Positions 25,091 to 37,163 are shown, counted from the first letter of the stretch. The stretch is 64,000 nt of DNA from Gnetum montanum (GCA_015680685.1 MNCI01018107.1:107242-171241), one strand, 5' to 3'. Made by a program: numbers and translations. Notes: generated by a model from the letters alone, not told the origin.

Positions 25091-25960
25091 GTTTACCCTC
25101 CATAAAGAGATAAGCCTTTTTATATCTATTTTGCCACTTCCAACATGTTCATCACTTCTCTACTTTGCCAAAAGCAAGATTATGACATAGAGGTCCCAAT
25201 CTACTACCTATGTCATGCATTAGTAGCCTATGAAATGAGATACAATGATGTGGAGAATTATTGCCTTGCCCTAGCCTTCTCACTAAAGAAGTGAAGGTAT
25301 TACCTCTTTTGTAGGCAAGTTAACATCATTTGCAAGAAGAATAGACTCTAAGCTATAACAACAAATATCTATGAAAGTAGTCACATTGCATGGTGAAAAG
25401 TAATAACAGTGGAGTTTAACCTACATTATGTTGCACAATCTTCAACAAAAGGTCAAGCTAGAACTATGCAACTCATGGCTTCACTAGTGAACAATCAAGC
25501 TACCATAGATCCTAAAGTCCCAAATGAGCATGTCAGTAGTATTTGCCAAGTGCCTAATAACTACAAGGCACTCCTAAATTTGAACAAAGCATCAACCTCT
25601 TGAGGGGGTAGTGTTGCTACTATTATCATTTTTCCCTCCAACGAGATCCAACCCTTCACATATCATTTTGCATTTTCTTGAACTAACAATATGGTGGAGT
25701 ACGAAGGTCTCCTCCAAGGCATCCTTGCAACACATGACATAGAGATCCAACATATATTGATCTGAGGTGATTCAAAATTAGTGGTCAATTAGATAGTAAA
25801 TATTTATCCCTACAAAGCACAACATTTACAACCTTACTGTGATCTAGCAAAACACTTTCTCCAACACTTTGCAATTGCTAATGTCCAACATGTTCCTTGG
25901 AGCAAAAATGCCATTACTGATGAAATTGTGACATTAGCCCTTAGCATAGTGCCTAGCATG
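25091..25960 (+). pseudogene. RNase H and archaeal-type second RNase H, copy B
   Basis: Remains of the RT-linked RNase H (CHALVAYEMRYND-like, near 25205-25250) are followed by a second RNase H. The second has NNMVEYEGLLQGILATHDIE near 25690, GDSKLVVN near 25780, and an HLQPY...HFLQHF stretch. The YFDGA active-site string seen in copy C reads LNLNKAS here, so the first catalytic Asp is lost. Two RNase H domains in tandem mark the Tat lineage. In such elements the second domain is thought to do the RNase H work, although this copy is dead. Confidence 0.8.
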
Positions 25961-27340
25961 TTCAATGCATTACCCACCTCAGTGGTGGATTACAGTACAC
26001 CTATCATGAAAACCATCAAAGACATGTCCATAGCAACATTTAGCACCGCTTGTGCAAAAGAATTGTACGATGATATCAAGTTGTACCTTCTACAAGGTGA
26101 GCCCTTACAACACCTAACTCTTGCTCAAAGGATGTAGTATGAAAATTTTCATGGGAGTACATCATCATGGGTGATATCATGTTATGTTGCAAATCCTACA
26201 ATGGCATATTGCTAACCTGCGTAAGACAAAATGAAGCAAAAGCAATCATTGAGCAAGTCCATAAAGGACTATGTGGCGGTCACATAGTACCTATGGAAAT
26301 GGTAGCCAAAATCAAATGGCTAGGCCTCTATTGGCCTGACATGAAGAGAAATTGTAGCTAGAAAGTCAAAATGTGCAACACTCGTTAGTGACATGGCAAC
26401 TTAATGCACATGCCACCAATTGAATTGCATATAATGCAAATCACATGGCTATTCCAATGCTGGGGCCTAGACATCATCAGACACATAACACCTAAGTCCT
26501 CCATAAGGAATAGCTTCATAATAACTACAATAGAATATTTCACCATGTGGGTTGAAGCTATTCCCCTTAGGAAGAAGACATAGTAGTAGGTCTACAAATT
26601 CATGTTAGACAATATAGTGACTCATTTTAGCTTGCCCATAACCATAGTGATGGATAACGGACCATAGTTTAACAGCACCAAAACCCAAGCCTTTAGTGAG
26701 GACTTTGACATCAAGCACTCTTTTTCATCACGATATTACCCTTAGGTGATTGTCCAAGCAAATTCTACCAACAAGGTTATCATCAACCTCCTCAAGAAGA
26801 TGCTAAGCAATAGTAAAGAACAATGGCATGAGTAACTAGTCTATGCACTTTGGGCCTACTGCACTTTAGGCCTAGGCACGAGCAATAGGTATCATGCCTT
26901 ATAGCCTTGTCTATGAATTTGAAGTAGTTTTTCCACTTAAATTATAGGTTCCATTACTATGAGTAATCCTCTTGGACTTCATTAATGAAGGTCAGAACAA
27001 CAAGTTGAGAACTATAGACCTCGACTTAATAGAGGAAGAATGCATGCATATGATTGATCACATTAAGTGGTATCAAGAAAGGAAATGGAAAAAGCATCAT
27101 CACAACCAACATTGGTGATTGATCAAGAAAGGGGACCTAGTCCTCAATGCCGTTCATGTACCCATAGATAAATTCTTTGTTGATTTGGAAGGGAATTTTG
27201 TGGTCACTAAGGCCTATGAAAATAGAGTATTCAAGCTCACTACTCAACATGGAAATAAGTTTTCCAATCTAGTGAAAAATTCACACTTGAAGCTATACTA
27301 TATCTATCATGCAACACTACACATCATTCAAGCAAGATAA
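25961..27340 (+). pseudogene. Integrase, copy B
   Basis: The integrase would insert element DNA into the genome. The zinc-binding part has VHKGLCGGH and then MCNTR, where the second Cys of the pair is lost. The core has CWGLDII near 26460 and MDNGP near 26650, giving the two catalytic Asp. It continues with HSFSSRYYP, and the catalytic Glu position reads Asn in an ANSTNK string where copy C has VEATNK. The C-terminal part near 27119-27340 has KKGDLVLNAV and ends in LKLYY. Several TAG codons and frameshifts separate these blocks. Confidence 0.85.
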
Positions 27341-27344
27341 GTAT

Positions 27345-27725
27345 TCATCTACTATGATGCTAAATTGGCACAGCACATCCGCTATGATGTTGAACTATCA
27401 TAATCATCCGCTATGATGCTAAACTAGCATAGCACATCTGCCATGATGCTAAACTAGCACAATCATCCACTATGATGCTAAATTAGCATAAATCATCTGC
27501 TGTGAAGCTAAACTAGCATAGCTCATTTGCTACAATGTTAAACTAGCATAGAGGTCCGCTATGACTATAAACTAGTAGTTTACCATGACTTTAAAGTGGC
27601 ATAGCATGTCCACTAAGATGTTAAACTAGCACAAAGAAGTCCACTAGGACTATAAACTAGCACAATATGGTCTACCAAGACCTTAAATTGTGGTTTGTCT
27701 ACTAAGACCTTAAATTGGATATACA
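27345..27725 (+). repeat. Tandem repeat array 2, copy B
   Basis: About ten units of 35-45 bp share CCGCTATGATGCTAAACTAGCATAGCA. Later units shift to CTACCAAGACCTTAAATTG, close to array 1. The array follows directly on the integrase. The matching array in copy C is at 51555-51930. Confidence 0.9.
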
Positions 27726-28816
27726 ATTAGTCATTAATAAATATTTCCATCCTTTTGCAAGTAAGCGAGTGAGCATACTACCACTTCCTTTCTACAAAAA
27801 ATGAGTAAGCATACTATACTACCACATGTGACCGTCTGCATTTTGTCACCTAGAGTCTACTTGCATTTATGTCTTGTGTGGTTTTCTTGTCTTCTTGGAG
27901 TTATGTTTGCAAGACAAAGCCCCAAGTGGTCATGCAAAGGCACATCTCATTGTAGTAGCAAGTTGCCACATTGCTTTGATGTGCATGATTGGACTAGCTA
28001 AACCCTTCAAGAGTGCATATCCCTATTATCCCATCATAGCCTACTCCCATCTACTCATATATCTCGATACCCTTTCATTTCCCACATAGCAAAGATTGTA
28101 CAACTTTTTAATGCTCATGCACTGTGACCACATGGTTCCCTCTTCAAATCAAGCTTCAAAGCCCAAGGCCAAACATAACATAAATCATTCCATGGGGAGC
28201 CTTTTTTATCTTATCAAAGCCTAGGTAGATGTAAGATAAGTCATCCCTAGGAGGAAACATTTTTCATATAGATGTGATGAATTTTTTCCAATGACAAAGC
28301 AAAGCCAACCTAGTGACATGCAACTTACTTGATAGGAAGCACTACACAATAAGAATTTCATAATGTGTAGAGCCAAAAGAAACTTTATTCTACCACACAA
28401 GAAAAAAAGGAAAAATAAAAAAAGGGATAGTGAAGCAAATTGTCAAGAAATCTAGTAGCAAAGAAATTTTGCAACCAACCTAGCCTTGAACCTACACCTT
28501 GACTATCTCACAAGCACTCTGATGAAAAGTAAACATTTTGAAGGATAAGCCACTCTAGTGTCATGGTCACCACTAGCTATGATGTCCTCAATTCTTAACA
28601 TCCCACTTGCACCCTATCTTCCCTTTCATCCCCAACACATTACCTACACCTTTTACTCTTGCTTTTCACCTACTATTTTTCATACCACTATCCATAGCAC
28701 TCTTGGGCATAGTCAACGACATCCAATTAGGTACTAAAGAGCAATGTTGGTGCCAAGTCTACTATGGTGTTTTTTTGTTCTTTGATGATGTTTCTCAGGC
28801 CACTCCACTAGACATG
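27726..28816 (+). other. Long 3' untranslated region, copy B
   Basis: Between array 2 and the polypurine tract no conserved domain is visible. Open frames of 60-75 codons at 27801-28089 and 28607-28834 lack counterparts in copy C. Confidence 0.5.
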
Positions 28817-28827
28817 AAAAAGAGGGG
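28817..28827 (+). other. Polypurine tract, copy B
   Basis: AAAAAGAGGGG lies directly upstream of the 3' LTR start. This is the expected position for the primer of plus-strand DNA synthesis. Confidence 0.65.
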
Positions 28828-28831
28828 CCAA

Positions 28832-30295
28832 TGAAACACCATTAAATCTAGACTATGGCATCTTGACTACAAATTTTGGCTATGTGTTGGGACTACACTC
28901 AACCCCAATTGAGAGTGTAGTCAACACGAAGGCTAGTTTTTGCAAATTTTTTCTAAGTGTTGAGATATGCTCGACCCTAGTTGAGAGCATAGTTAGCCTC
29001 TCATGGAGAGCGTAGTTAGCATGAAGGCCATTTTTTTGTAGTTTTGGTTAAGTGTTGACGCTATGCTCTCCCCTAGATGAGAGCGTAATTAGCAAGAAGC
29101 AAGTTTTTGGCAAATTTTTTCTGAGTCCTAGGACTATGCTCTCCTCCAACCTAGAGCATAATTAACCTCTTGTTGAGAGTGTAGTTAGCTAGAATAGTCT
29201 TTGATGGCATCCATAGCATTGCAATGACACTCAACTCAGCTCCAAGATGCAATCAACTCACCTTCAATGAGCGTAGTTGGCAAAATATTCCTTTTTGTAT
29301 CCACTTTTGCCCCAAAATTGTAACTATGCTTGACCCCATGTGAGAGTGTGGAGAGCATAGTATTTGGTTTTCATTTTTTAGGTGCCTTGTGGTCTCCTTA
29401 GCACACACATGTGGTTGGTAGTGTAGTTACTATCTCATAGTCTTGTAGAGTCTAGAAAAGCATAACACCACCAACCTCATTAGTACACCACAATGATAGT
29501 GACTATGCTAAGCATAGTCCCAACTATCCCCTCCATCACGTGGTAGTCATCTCACATTTTCAACTAACTTTAGATCTATAAATACCTGTGTCCTCAAACT
29601 TTTTAGGGTTTTTAAATTGAAGATTTGGCAAATCTAAGGTGTGCTTTGGAGATAAGAAAAGGCATTTAGGTGAACCAAAAAGAGGCAAATTGGCAAACCA
29701 CCATAGATCCCTACAATCTAATAGGAAATTATAGCCAATGGTACACCATAGTCGCCAACCTAGTAGATGTAGACACCTTGGTGAAATTCCAATATCCATA
29801 GCCAGACACCTCTGAGACTATGCTATCCACCGCACCTATTGTACACCATGTACCTTCTAACCCCCTTTGGTATTAACTACACTCAACCCCAGTTGGGGTG
29901 GTGTTTCACTTCATTCTCTTTTTCCTTGTATTTTTTACACTTTATTTTCATTTTTTGTTGTTTTATCACATAGTTATATTGAAACTATTCTCAAGCATTG
30001 GTTTCCATGCATTGATACCACCAACACCCCTAAAAATCTCAACTATGCTTGACTCCACTAACACTACTAACATCATGAACACTACAAACATCATCTGCAT
30101 CCTTAGCACCATCTTTTATTAGCATTGTAGCTAACCATGGTACACCCTTGTTTGATTTGGTAAGTCCTTGTTCAATTGACCAAACCATTCAGGGTATCCT
30201 GTCTTTGCCTCCACTAGGCCCTCACTAGGATTTAGGGCTAGGTTGTGTGCCCACGAACCTTGGTGTTCCAACCATTGATGTTTTTTGTTGTCACA
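28832..30295 (+). repeat. 3' LTR of copy B
   Basis: It starts TGAAACACC and ends TTGTTGTCACA, aligning with the LTR of copy A over its full length and with copy C at the ends. The U3 (28890-29370) consists of about four diverged units that pair ACTATGCTCTCC-type with GAGAGCGTAGTTAGC-type motifs. CG-containing forms survive at about 29008, 29082 and 29266. TATAAATA is at 29577-29584. The following base at 30296 is already LINE sequence. Confidence 0.85.
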
Positions 30296-33010
30296 CTGAG
30301 CCATCTATCGAACCTCTTCCATAAACATGAAATGGTTAAGTAAATGATTGAATGTCTCCACCTTTAGCTAACAAAGAGGGTAAGTGTCATGCACCAAATT
30401 CCTTGTGCCCTCAACATCACCCACACTGGTAAGGCCTTATGCTTGACAAGTGAACCAAAATTTGTAACCTTCTCTAGCAGTCTACCTTTTCATAACTCTT
30501 TCAACCTAGCCATTATCAAATACAAATCCTTGATTACCTTGATCGGTGGTTTTCCCAACAGCACTTTGGACTCCATTATTCCAACATGGTGGCATAGGTT
30601 CTTCCATAGATATGATCATCCACCTCCTGCCTCCTAGTGATTATACTTCTGATCAAAAGTCCTCATCCATGGGGCTTGCTACTCAAGCTACATTAGCATT
30701 CTGTTAAGCAGGTGTTGCATGCCATGCTTGACCTCATCCAGAAAGGAGAGAAACCCAACTTCACTTGCCTCCCATAGCCTCGTAGTGAGCCATCAACAAA
30801 ACAAGTGCAACGTTCTTCCCCCTTTGTCCCTAGATCAAATGAACTGCCTAATCATTTGGTCAACATTTTGGATGGCTCTAACTAGTGGGACAACCATAGA
30901 CATGGTGTACTAGGTAGTAGCCACTAGCACTATGGAGGTCAACACCATCTCACACCACCATGACAAGAATTAGTTTCTCCAATGTGATATTTTTGACTGC
31001 ACCTTCTCCAATAGATCCATCTAGGTTCCCTTTTGATGCCACTCAAAGATTAGATGCCCAAGTACAAATCTTGTTGCTTGCCATGCAAGATGTCCAACAC
31101 CTACACAATTCTCATGATTACCTATGTTGTGGTATTAATGAAATGAATGGCCAATTTTTCCTTATTAACTACCAACCCCAGTTCCCCCTCCATTCTATAC
31201 AGGGCCCTCATTAAATCCTCCACCTATAGCACTGTGGCCCTAGAAAATAGAATTTTGTCATCCATAAAATGTGTGGCTAAATAATGCTCCCCCACAATCA
31301 TTAGCCCTTGCATCTTATCGGCAAGACAATAAGCCTACAGTAGGTCCATAACTAGGAGAAAAAGTAGGGGAGAGAGAGGGTCCCCCTAGTGTAACCCCTT
31401 GCATATGGCATTAAAGCCCCACATCCAACCATTAATATCCAGTGAATAATGATCCAAAATTTGCATCTAGAGATAGAGGTTGCCAAAAGTAGGGTTGAAC
31501 CCTTTTAACAGCATGATTTTTTGTAGGATCTCCTAGCTTACCATGTCATAGGCATTGGCAATGTCTAATTTGATGCACATACCTAGAAATTTCAACCTCT
31601 ATAGCGAGTGCATAATCTATTGGAGCAGTAAAATCTAGTCTTGTAGGAAGAAATTCCTAATGAACATAGCCTAGTGCATGTGCACAACCTTCATCATTAA
31701 AGGGGCCAAGCATGTAATGAGTAGCTTCAAGAACATATGGAGCAATGTATTGTGGATCTCTATGGGCTTGAAATGAGTAGGCTCTAATGGAACTAGCACT
31801 TTCAACAAGAACAAAATATGGAAACAATTAATTTCATTTCTCATCTATTGCCAATGGAGCATTGTATTAAAGATGTCAAACAAGTTCTCCCCTATTATGT
31901 CCTCAAATTCTTTGAAAAATTCAACTAGCCAACCATCACGACATAGTGCCTTGTTAATTTGCATTGATTGTAGCACTGCGTGTAGTTCAACTCAAATGAA
32001 AGGTTGAAGAATGTTTTGGTTATCAGCCCCCAACATCATTTTCTACATTGACATTGAGATTGCTGCCATGGACTGCTTGTTCTAGATGTTGCCACGATAA
32101 TCTTGAAGACCATATGCAATTTCCTAGTTCCTTATCGCGATGCCCACCACCTGCATATGTATCTTGCACTTTAGATTCCCCTTAATTTTTTCCATGGCAT
32201 AAAAGAAACATGTGTTCCTATCCTCGTCCTTGAGCTAGGACACTTGGGCCCTCTACCTCCAATACACTTCCTCCTCCTTGTCTAGTGCCTATAGTTCATA
32301 TAACATGCCTTGCCCCTCATTAGCCATATCAACCCCTACCTCTTGCTTTACTTACATCTCTCTTAGGTTTGGTTGTAGCCATTGTGTATATGTCCTAAAA
32401 CCATATTTCTCCTTTGATGTCTAGGTCTTAATCTAATTCTTCAATGCCTTCAGCCCCTATGTCAAAAACTCTCATGGGTCCCAAGCTTTGGGGTATCTCT
32501 ATTAGATTCCCTACACCAATGATCAGAGCGAAGGTTTCCTTAGCCATGTCCATTTAAATCAAAAATTTTGGGGCCTCAAGCTCAGCTCCCCACTGAGCCA
32601 ACATATAATTGACCTATGATCTAAGGCTTGTCTCTCTTGCCTAGTCACCTGAATGTCCATCTCCAATAGCAACCTCATACTCACCCAGACTTTCTCAATC
32701 CTATAATGAGCTCTATCATGCCTCCATATTCTATTACTCTAGGTGAATATGCAATTCTCAAGCTCTATATCTAGTAGGCTATGCCTTAGCAAGAACTCTA
32801 TGCACTCTATGCTAACAAGTGGATCTGTGACATCCATACCCATTTTCTCCAAGGATATAATCGCTGATTAAAGTTCCCCACTAGTAACCATTTTTCCATG
32901 TTATGAACCATTTGCAAAACCATTTTTAGTTCCTATATCCTCACCTCCTAGCCTTGCATCCCATAGACATTGGTTAGCTAGACCTATTGTAGATGAAGGT
33001 ACATTGTTTG
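30296..33010 (-). pseudogene. LINE (L1-type) ORF2: endonuclease end, RT and C-terminal knuckle
   Basis: Read on minus, an endonuclease-like part has NVYGMQG near 32960 and LLVGNFN near 32850, the equivalent of GDFN, followed by CIFTWSN-type sequence near 32740. The RT has an RDGWLVEFF-type block near 31935, KLDIANAYD near 31570, GDPLSPLLFLLVMD near 31370, and the catalytic box as FMDD (31271-31257). A C-terminal segment DTYPLC..KVETFNHLLNHF near 30370 resembles the zf-RVT part of plant LINEs. Many TAG codons are present. The 3' part is cut at 30296 by copy B. The 5' end beyond 33010 is not recognised. Confidence 0.8.
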
Positions 33011-34479
33011 AGTCCACTGTGAACTATCCACTTAGTTGGCAGGGAGTTTGGATAAGGAAGCATGATCCCCAACACACCCCTTATAAGGAACATTCATCAG
33101 AGTCCCCTACAAGGTTCATTATTATTAATGAAATTTCCAAAATTCCATTTTATAATTTTGTTTTTTATTTGATCCATATTATCTATTCATTACAAAAATA
33201 GAATTATTAGAGAACCTAATTGTATTCAAGATATCTTTTATCCCACAAAATTTGAGTAATAAGAGAAGTGGAGAACAAGTGTATTTATTTTAAAAAAATT
33301 ATTTGCCATTTGGTTTTAGAGTAATGTTGGAATGGAAATAATTTCTATATGCAGATCATTAATATAGTGTATTGGTCTTTTGTAGAAATCTATTTGCAAA
33401 GAGAATTTTTAATTGGAACTATCCTTGATTTAGACGAAAGTAGATTTCAATTAAGATAGAATGATGTTGAATTCAAGATGCATAACTGGGTAATACATTG
33501 GGCATACCCACCAATATAGTGATTGATTCTTCGATAATTTTGGAAAATATAGGCATTGCAAGAAGATGAAGTGATTATCTAAAAATAAGAAATGACATTT
33601 GGCTAGACTATCTAATTAAAAAAAATTACAAATACTCAACTATTTCTACAAATAAAATCAAATCCTTGAAGCACAAAAAAAAATTGTCCAAATAGCAATA
33701 ATAGCAGAAAAGAAATGCATGGACTTCATTAAACATCCATTAGGCTACCATATTCTCTACTTGGATGAGAAGACCTCTGAGGAAAATGTTTCTTTAGTAT
33801 GTTATAAAACTTGCAACACCTGAAATGAATGAGACAAATTGCTTAAGAATGTATATCACATTAATGTTGAAACCCAATTGCTAAGATAGAACACAACTTA
33901 GGGTAATAGGAATGCCTTATATTTGCCTCATTATTATCTTAGGCTGATACCATCCATTTGATGTCCTTGAGTAAACCAAAACAAACATTCTAGCTTAAAT
34001 TTCTTCAAATGTAACAAACAAAAGATAGTCAAATAACATTGTATCTTTTGCATTACAACAACCATAGTGAAAATAGAACTTCAATGCAAAAAGTAATAAA
34101 TTACTGCAAAATATACAAATGTCACTACAAATGTATGGCTTCTTTGGTAACGAGGAAATACCTTACGTAGAGCTTTGCAAAGTTATGAGGGTCCTACTCT
34201 AAAATAAAAATTTAAAAGCTTGGAGATTGAACTGATAACTTTTGATTTAGAATTCATTTTGCACACAATACAAATCATACTAAATATTGCATAATATTAA
34301 TTAAAATTTCTAGAATATTTTTTGGTTCATTATATCAATTTTGAAATATAATTGATGCTTAATAACTAACATCAAGTATATGAATTGAAAGTAGCCAATA
34401 TTGTATATTAGATAAGATCCAAGGGAAATGAGACTTGATCATCCATAATCTTCTGGCAATGTAAGACCTTCATATAAAC
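33011..34479. other. AT-rich stretch without recognised gene
   Basis: Base composition changes to AT-rich at about 33120. No domain or repeat was identified. Part of it could be downstream introns or exons of the MULE-type gene that ends near 34500. Confidence 0.5.
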
Positions 34480-36390
34480 TACTATTTTTTCTCTTACAGT
34501 CAAGTCACCATGGCCATGGCCTCGTTTGCAACAATAGTAGTGGAGTCTCTCTTTCTCAAGCTTCAAGTTGACAAAACTCAAAGATCTCCTTTTAAAGACA
34601 AATGGAAAATTTTAGAATTCTTATAATAACTAATTATTTATGATACTTACAATGCTTCTCATTCACCATCCGTGTTCATTCAAAATACTACAAAAATATT
34701 CCTTTTTTTAAAAATTCTTCAAAAGAAATTGATGCAATTTATCATTTACTTCTTAATCACTTTTTCACCCATGCATTATACGACCAAGTGTAGCATTCAT
34801 ACTCTTAAGAGTGGATTTATTTTTAAGTTTATTTCCATGGTTTTTCAACCATGCATGATGTACATGAAACAAGCATAACAATACCTGATAATTCATAATC
34901 GACCTAGCATATATAAAATTGAAAATATAAGAAATATTAAAAAATTTATAATACAATGCATTTGATTATAAATTTAAAAATATGCAAAGAAAGTTATCAA
35001 TTATAAATAATAAAGTTTTACCTTATAGTTGCAATTTCTGCAAGAGCATCATCTACTAAAATATATGTAACATTTCAATCTAGTTTTTCTTGAAAAGCAT
35101 TTTGAACTAATGTTTGAAACCAAGATTGAATATCTTCCATTGTATCTCTTGATGATATGACCCATGCAACTGGAATTCCATTATCATATTTATCAAAATC
35201 CATAATAGAATAAAGTGAATACTGCATAAAAAAGAAAAAAGAAAAGACATATGAGTTAGTATCATTACTTGTTTATCTCTAGAGAAGCTATTTAACATTT
35301 AAATAAATATATGTTACTTCATACATATTAGTGTTTAATGTTGAATCTATGGCCAACAAACTATTATGAGAAAACTGCAACATTTTTTCTCTCAAGGATT
35401 GAATACCAAGAATAAATGGTTTACTATTAATGAGATATTGATGATAAAAAACATATTATGACTGTGCGTGAATCCATTTTTGAACACTTATTTCATCTTT
35501 ATAGTGGTACTTATATTCTTTATTAATAACCTTTTCAAATATGCATGTAATGTCCTTTTTATTCAAATATTCATCCATACTAGAAATAATTTGAATTGCT
35601 TTATCAGCTGGATTTTTGTGCAATTCTAAATTATACTTCTCAAATATTTTGTCACAAGATAAACCACTTCTAGACATTGTTGCGATAACTTTGAGTAGCT
35701 CTTTGGATAAATGAGGAGCATGTAAAGTACGTCCACTTGCATTTGAAGCATACATTCCTTAACATATTTCTCTAGATTTTTTCACATGTTTCCTTTCCAT
35801 ATAAAATATAATTGCAAAGCTAGTATCTTTTCTCATCCTTTGAATTGTGAAGTATCATTGACATCCTCTCTTGTATGATTTGCTAATCTCTTTATGAATC
35901 ATTGAGTTATCTTGTGATCCATAGGAACACAAATATCTAAAATGATACATGAATTAAATAATTAAAATTTTAAAATAGAAATCTATATGATTCTACAATT
36001 ATAGAAACCATTTTTTTAAGTTTAAAATTTTAAAAAATATCCTTACTATAATTTTTCAATATGATGATTTGCACAACACCTATCTCTTTCATTCCAATTT
36101 TCATTTGTATGATCCCTTTTAACAAAGGTTGTGGGATGCATGGGATTACTTTCTTCACCTTTTACAAAATATTTAACTCTATCATAAGGTATCCATACAA
36201 AATGGTTACTTTTTGGGACTATCCATACTAAATTATCTTGATTAAAATACCCTTTTGGAGGATTTTTAACTGGTATAGTCCAAACATAATCCCAAAAGGT
36301 CTCTTTCATTTTAAAATATTCTATCATTACCATAAGCAAGAAATGAGGCTTAAATTTTATCACAATTAGAAACACATGAATCATACATTC
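34480..36390 (-). pseudogene. MULE-type transposase-like gene fragment with introns
   Basis: This resembles the MULE/FAR1-like superfamily of plant transposase-derived proteins. Exon blocks on minus are: 36384-36046, with KETFWDYVWTIPVKNPPKGY and WIPYDRVKYFVKGEESNP; after an intron ending TTTTAG, CVPMDHKIT near 35930; 35755 to about 35310, with HLSKELLKVIATMSRSG, then FILGIQS and AMDST; an intron GTAACATAT...ATGCAG; 35239-35036, with GIPVAWVISSRD and LVDDALAE; an intron; and about 34895-34770, with VLLCLFHVHHAWLKN. The AMDST and LVDDA strings resemble DDE-type catalytic positions. Interruptions are few: one TGA for Trp near 35085 and a frameshift near 35770. It could be a domesticated gene relic or an old transposon; no terminal repeats were found. 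Confidence 0.65.
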
Positions 36391-36851
36391 AACATTGTAT
36401 CTCTTGCAGACTAATTAATCGATGAATTTTGATTTTGGAATATACTGAGCTTAAATTTTATTCAAGAAGGGTAAGTATTAGCACAAAGAGTATAATAATC
36501 TATGACATTTACTAGGCTTGAACTATTTATATTAGTGAAGATTGGACACATTTTTAGCTTTAGGTTAATTAAAAATGAAAGATACCATAGATAACTTAAA
36601 AATATAGTTCAATAAGATTGTAGGAAGGATGCAAAAGTTAAAAGTTTCTTTAAAACTGAATTTGATAACATAATAGAGAATGAAAATTTTATGAGGTAGA
36701 TAACCTAAGATATACATGCCATAAAATATAGAAATGGGAATATAGAAGAGATGGGTAGAGCTACAACACACAATTCATTTTCTTGTTAAACTGTGGTGAA
36801 AGAAACTTTAAAATGAAAAGTATAAAAGAAACTTTAAAATAAAAAAGTATA

Positions 36852-37163
36852 CTTTGCCTTTTGTTGCCATAGACCCTTTGCGGAGGAGTTGGCTAGCCAA
36901 GACTTTAGTTTTGGAGGAGCAGCCCATCTGCAAGAGAGCCAGCAACTTCTAAAAAGCACTACAGTGGAGGGCCTTGATCATGACGTTGCCATCGGGATCA
37001 TGCTTGCATAGATTCCATAGAATGATGATGGCATGCTTGCTCACCAAACAAGAAAACCGAACCATAGCAGGAACCATTAGCTCATGCATGTACACAATTG
37101 CCTGACATTTGTCTTACTGTAGCAGCACCTCCAATGTCACGAGTGCCAATGGGCATGAGGAAA
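36852..37163 (-). pseudogene. U-box/ARM-repeat E3 ligase-like gene fragment
   Basis: One minus-strand frame of about 100 codons has only two TAG interruptions. It reads LALVTLEVLLQ, then MVRFSCLVSKHAIIILWNLC, then KLLALLQMGCSSKTKVLASQ. This resembles the C-terminal ARM repeats of plant U-box proteins of the PUB20/21 type, which end with a segment like KLLLLLQVDC..KTKERA. No U-box is visible upstream, so it is a partial copy. It lies about 460 bp upstream of the MULE-like exons in the same orientation, which would fit gene capture or a decayed host gene. The family call is from memory of the motif pattern. Confidence 0.5.

Larger units (their letters stand above)
12501..30295 (+). mobile_element. 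Copy B: nearly complete Tat/Ogre-like Ty3/gypsy element with nested antisense gene
   Basis: About 17.8 kb remain: 5' LTR remnant, leader with tandem motif array, gag, protease, repeat array 1, antisense gene with promoter, RT, RNase H, archaeal-type RNase H, integrase, repeat array 2, a long 3' region, polypurine tract and 3' LTR. All frames are broken, mostly by TAG. The U3 of the 5' LTR is missing because copy A is inserted there. The 3' LTR runs directly into a LINE reverse-transcriptase gene, so B appears to have inserted in that LINE. CG dinucleotides are rare throughout. Confidence 0.9.

Noticed and set aside
33004-33201. 65-codon plus-strand ORF as a gene
   Set aside because: It crosses the edge of the LINE and AT-rich DNA, with no homology or conserved context.
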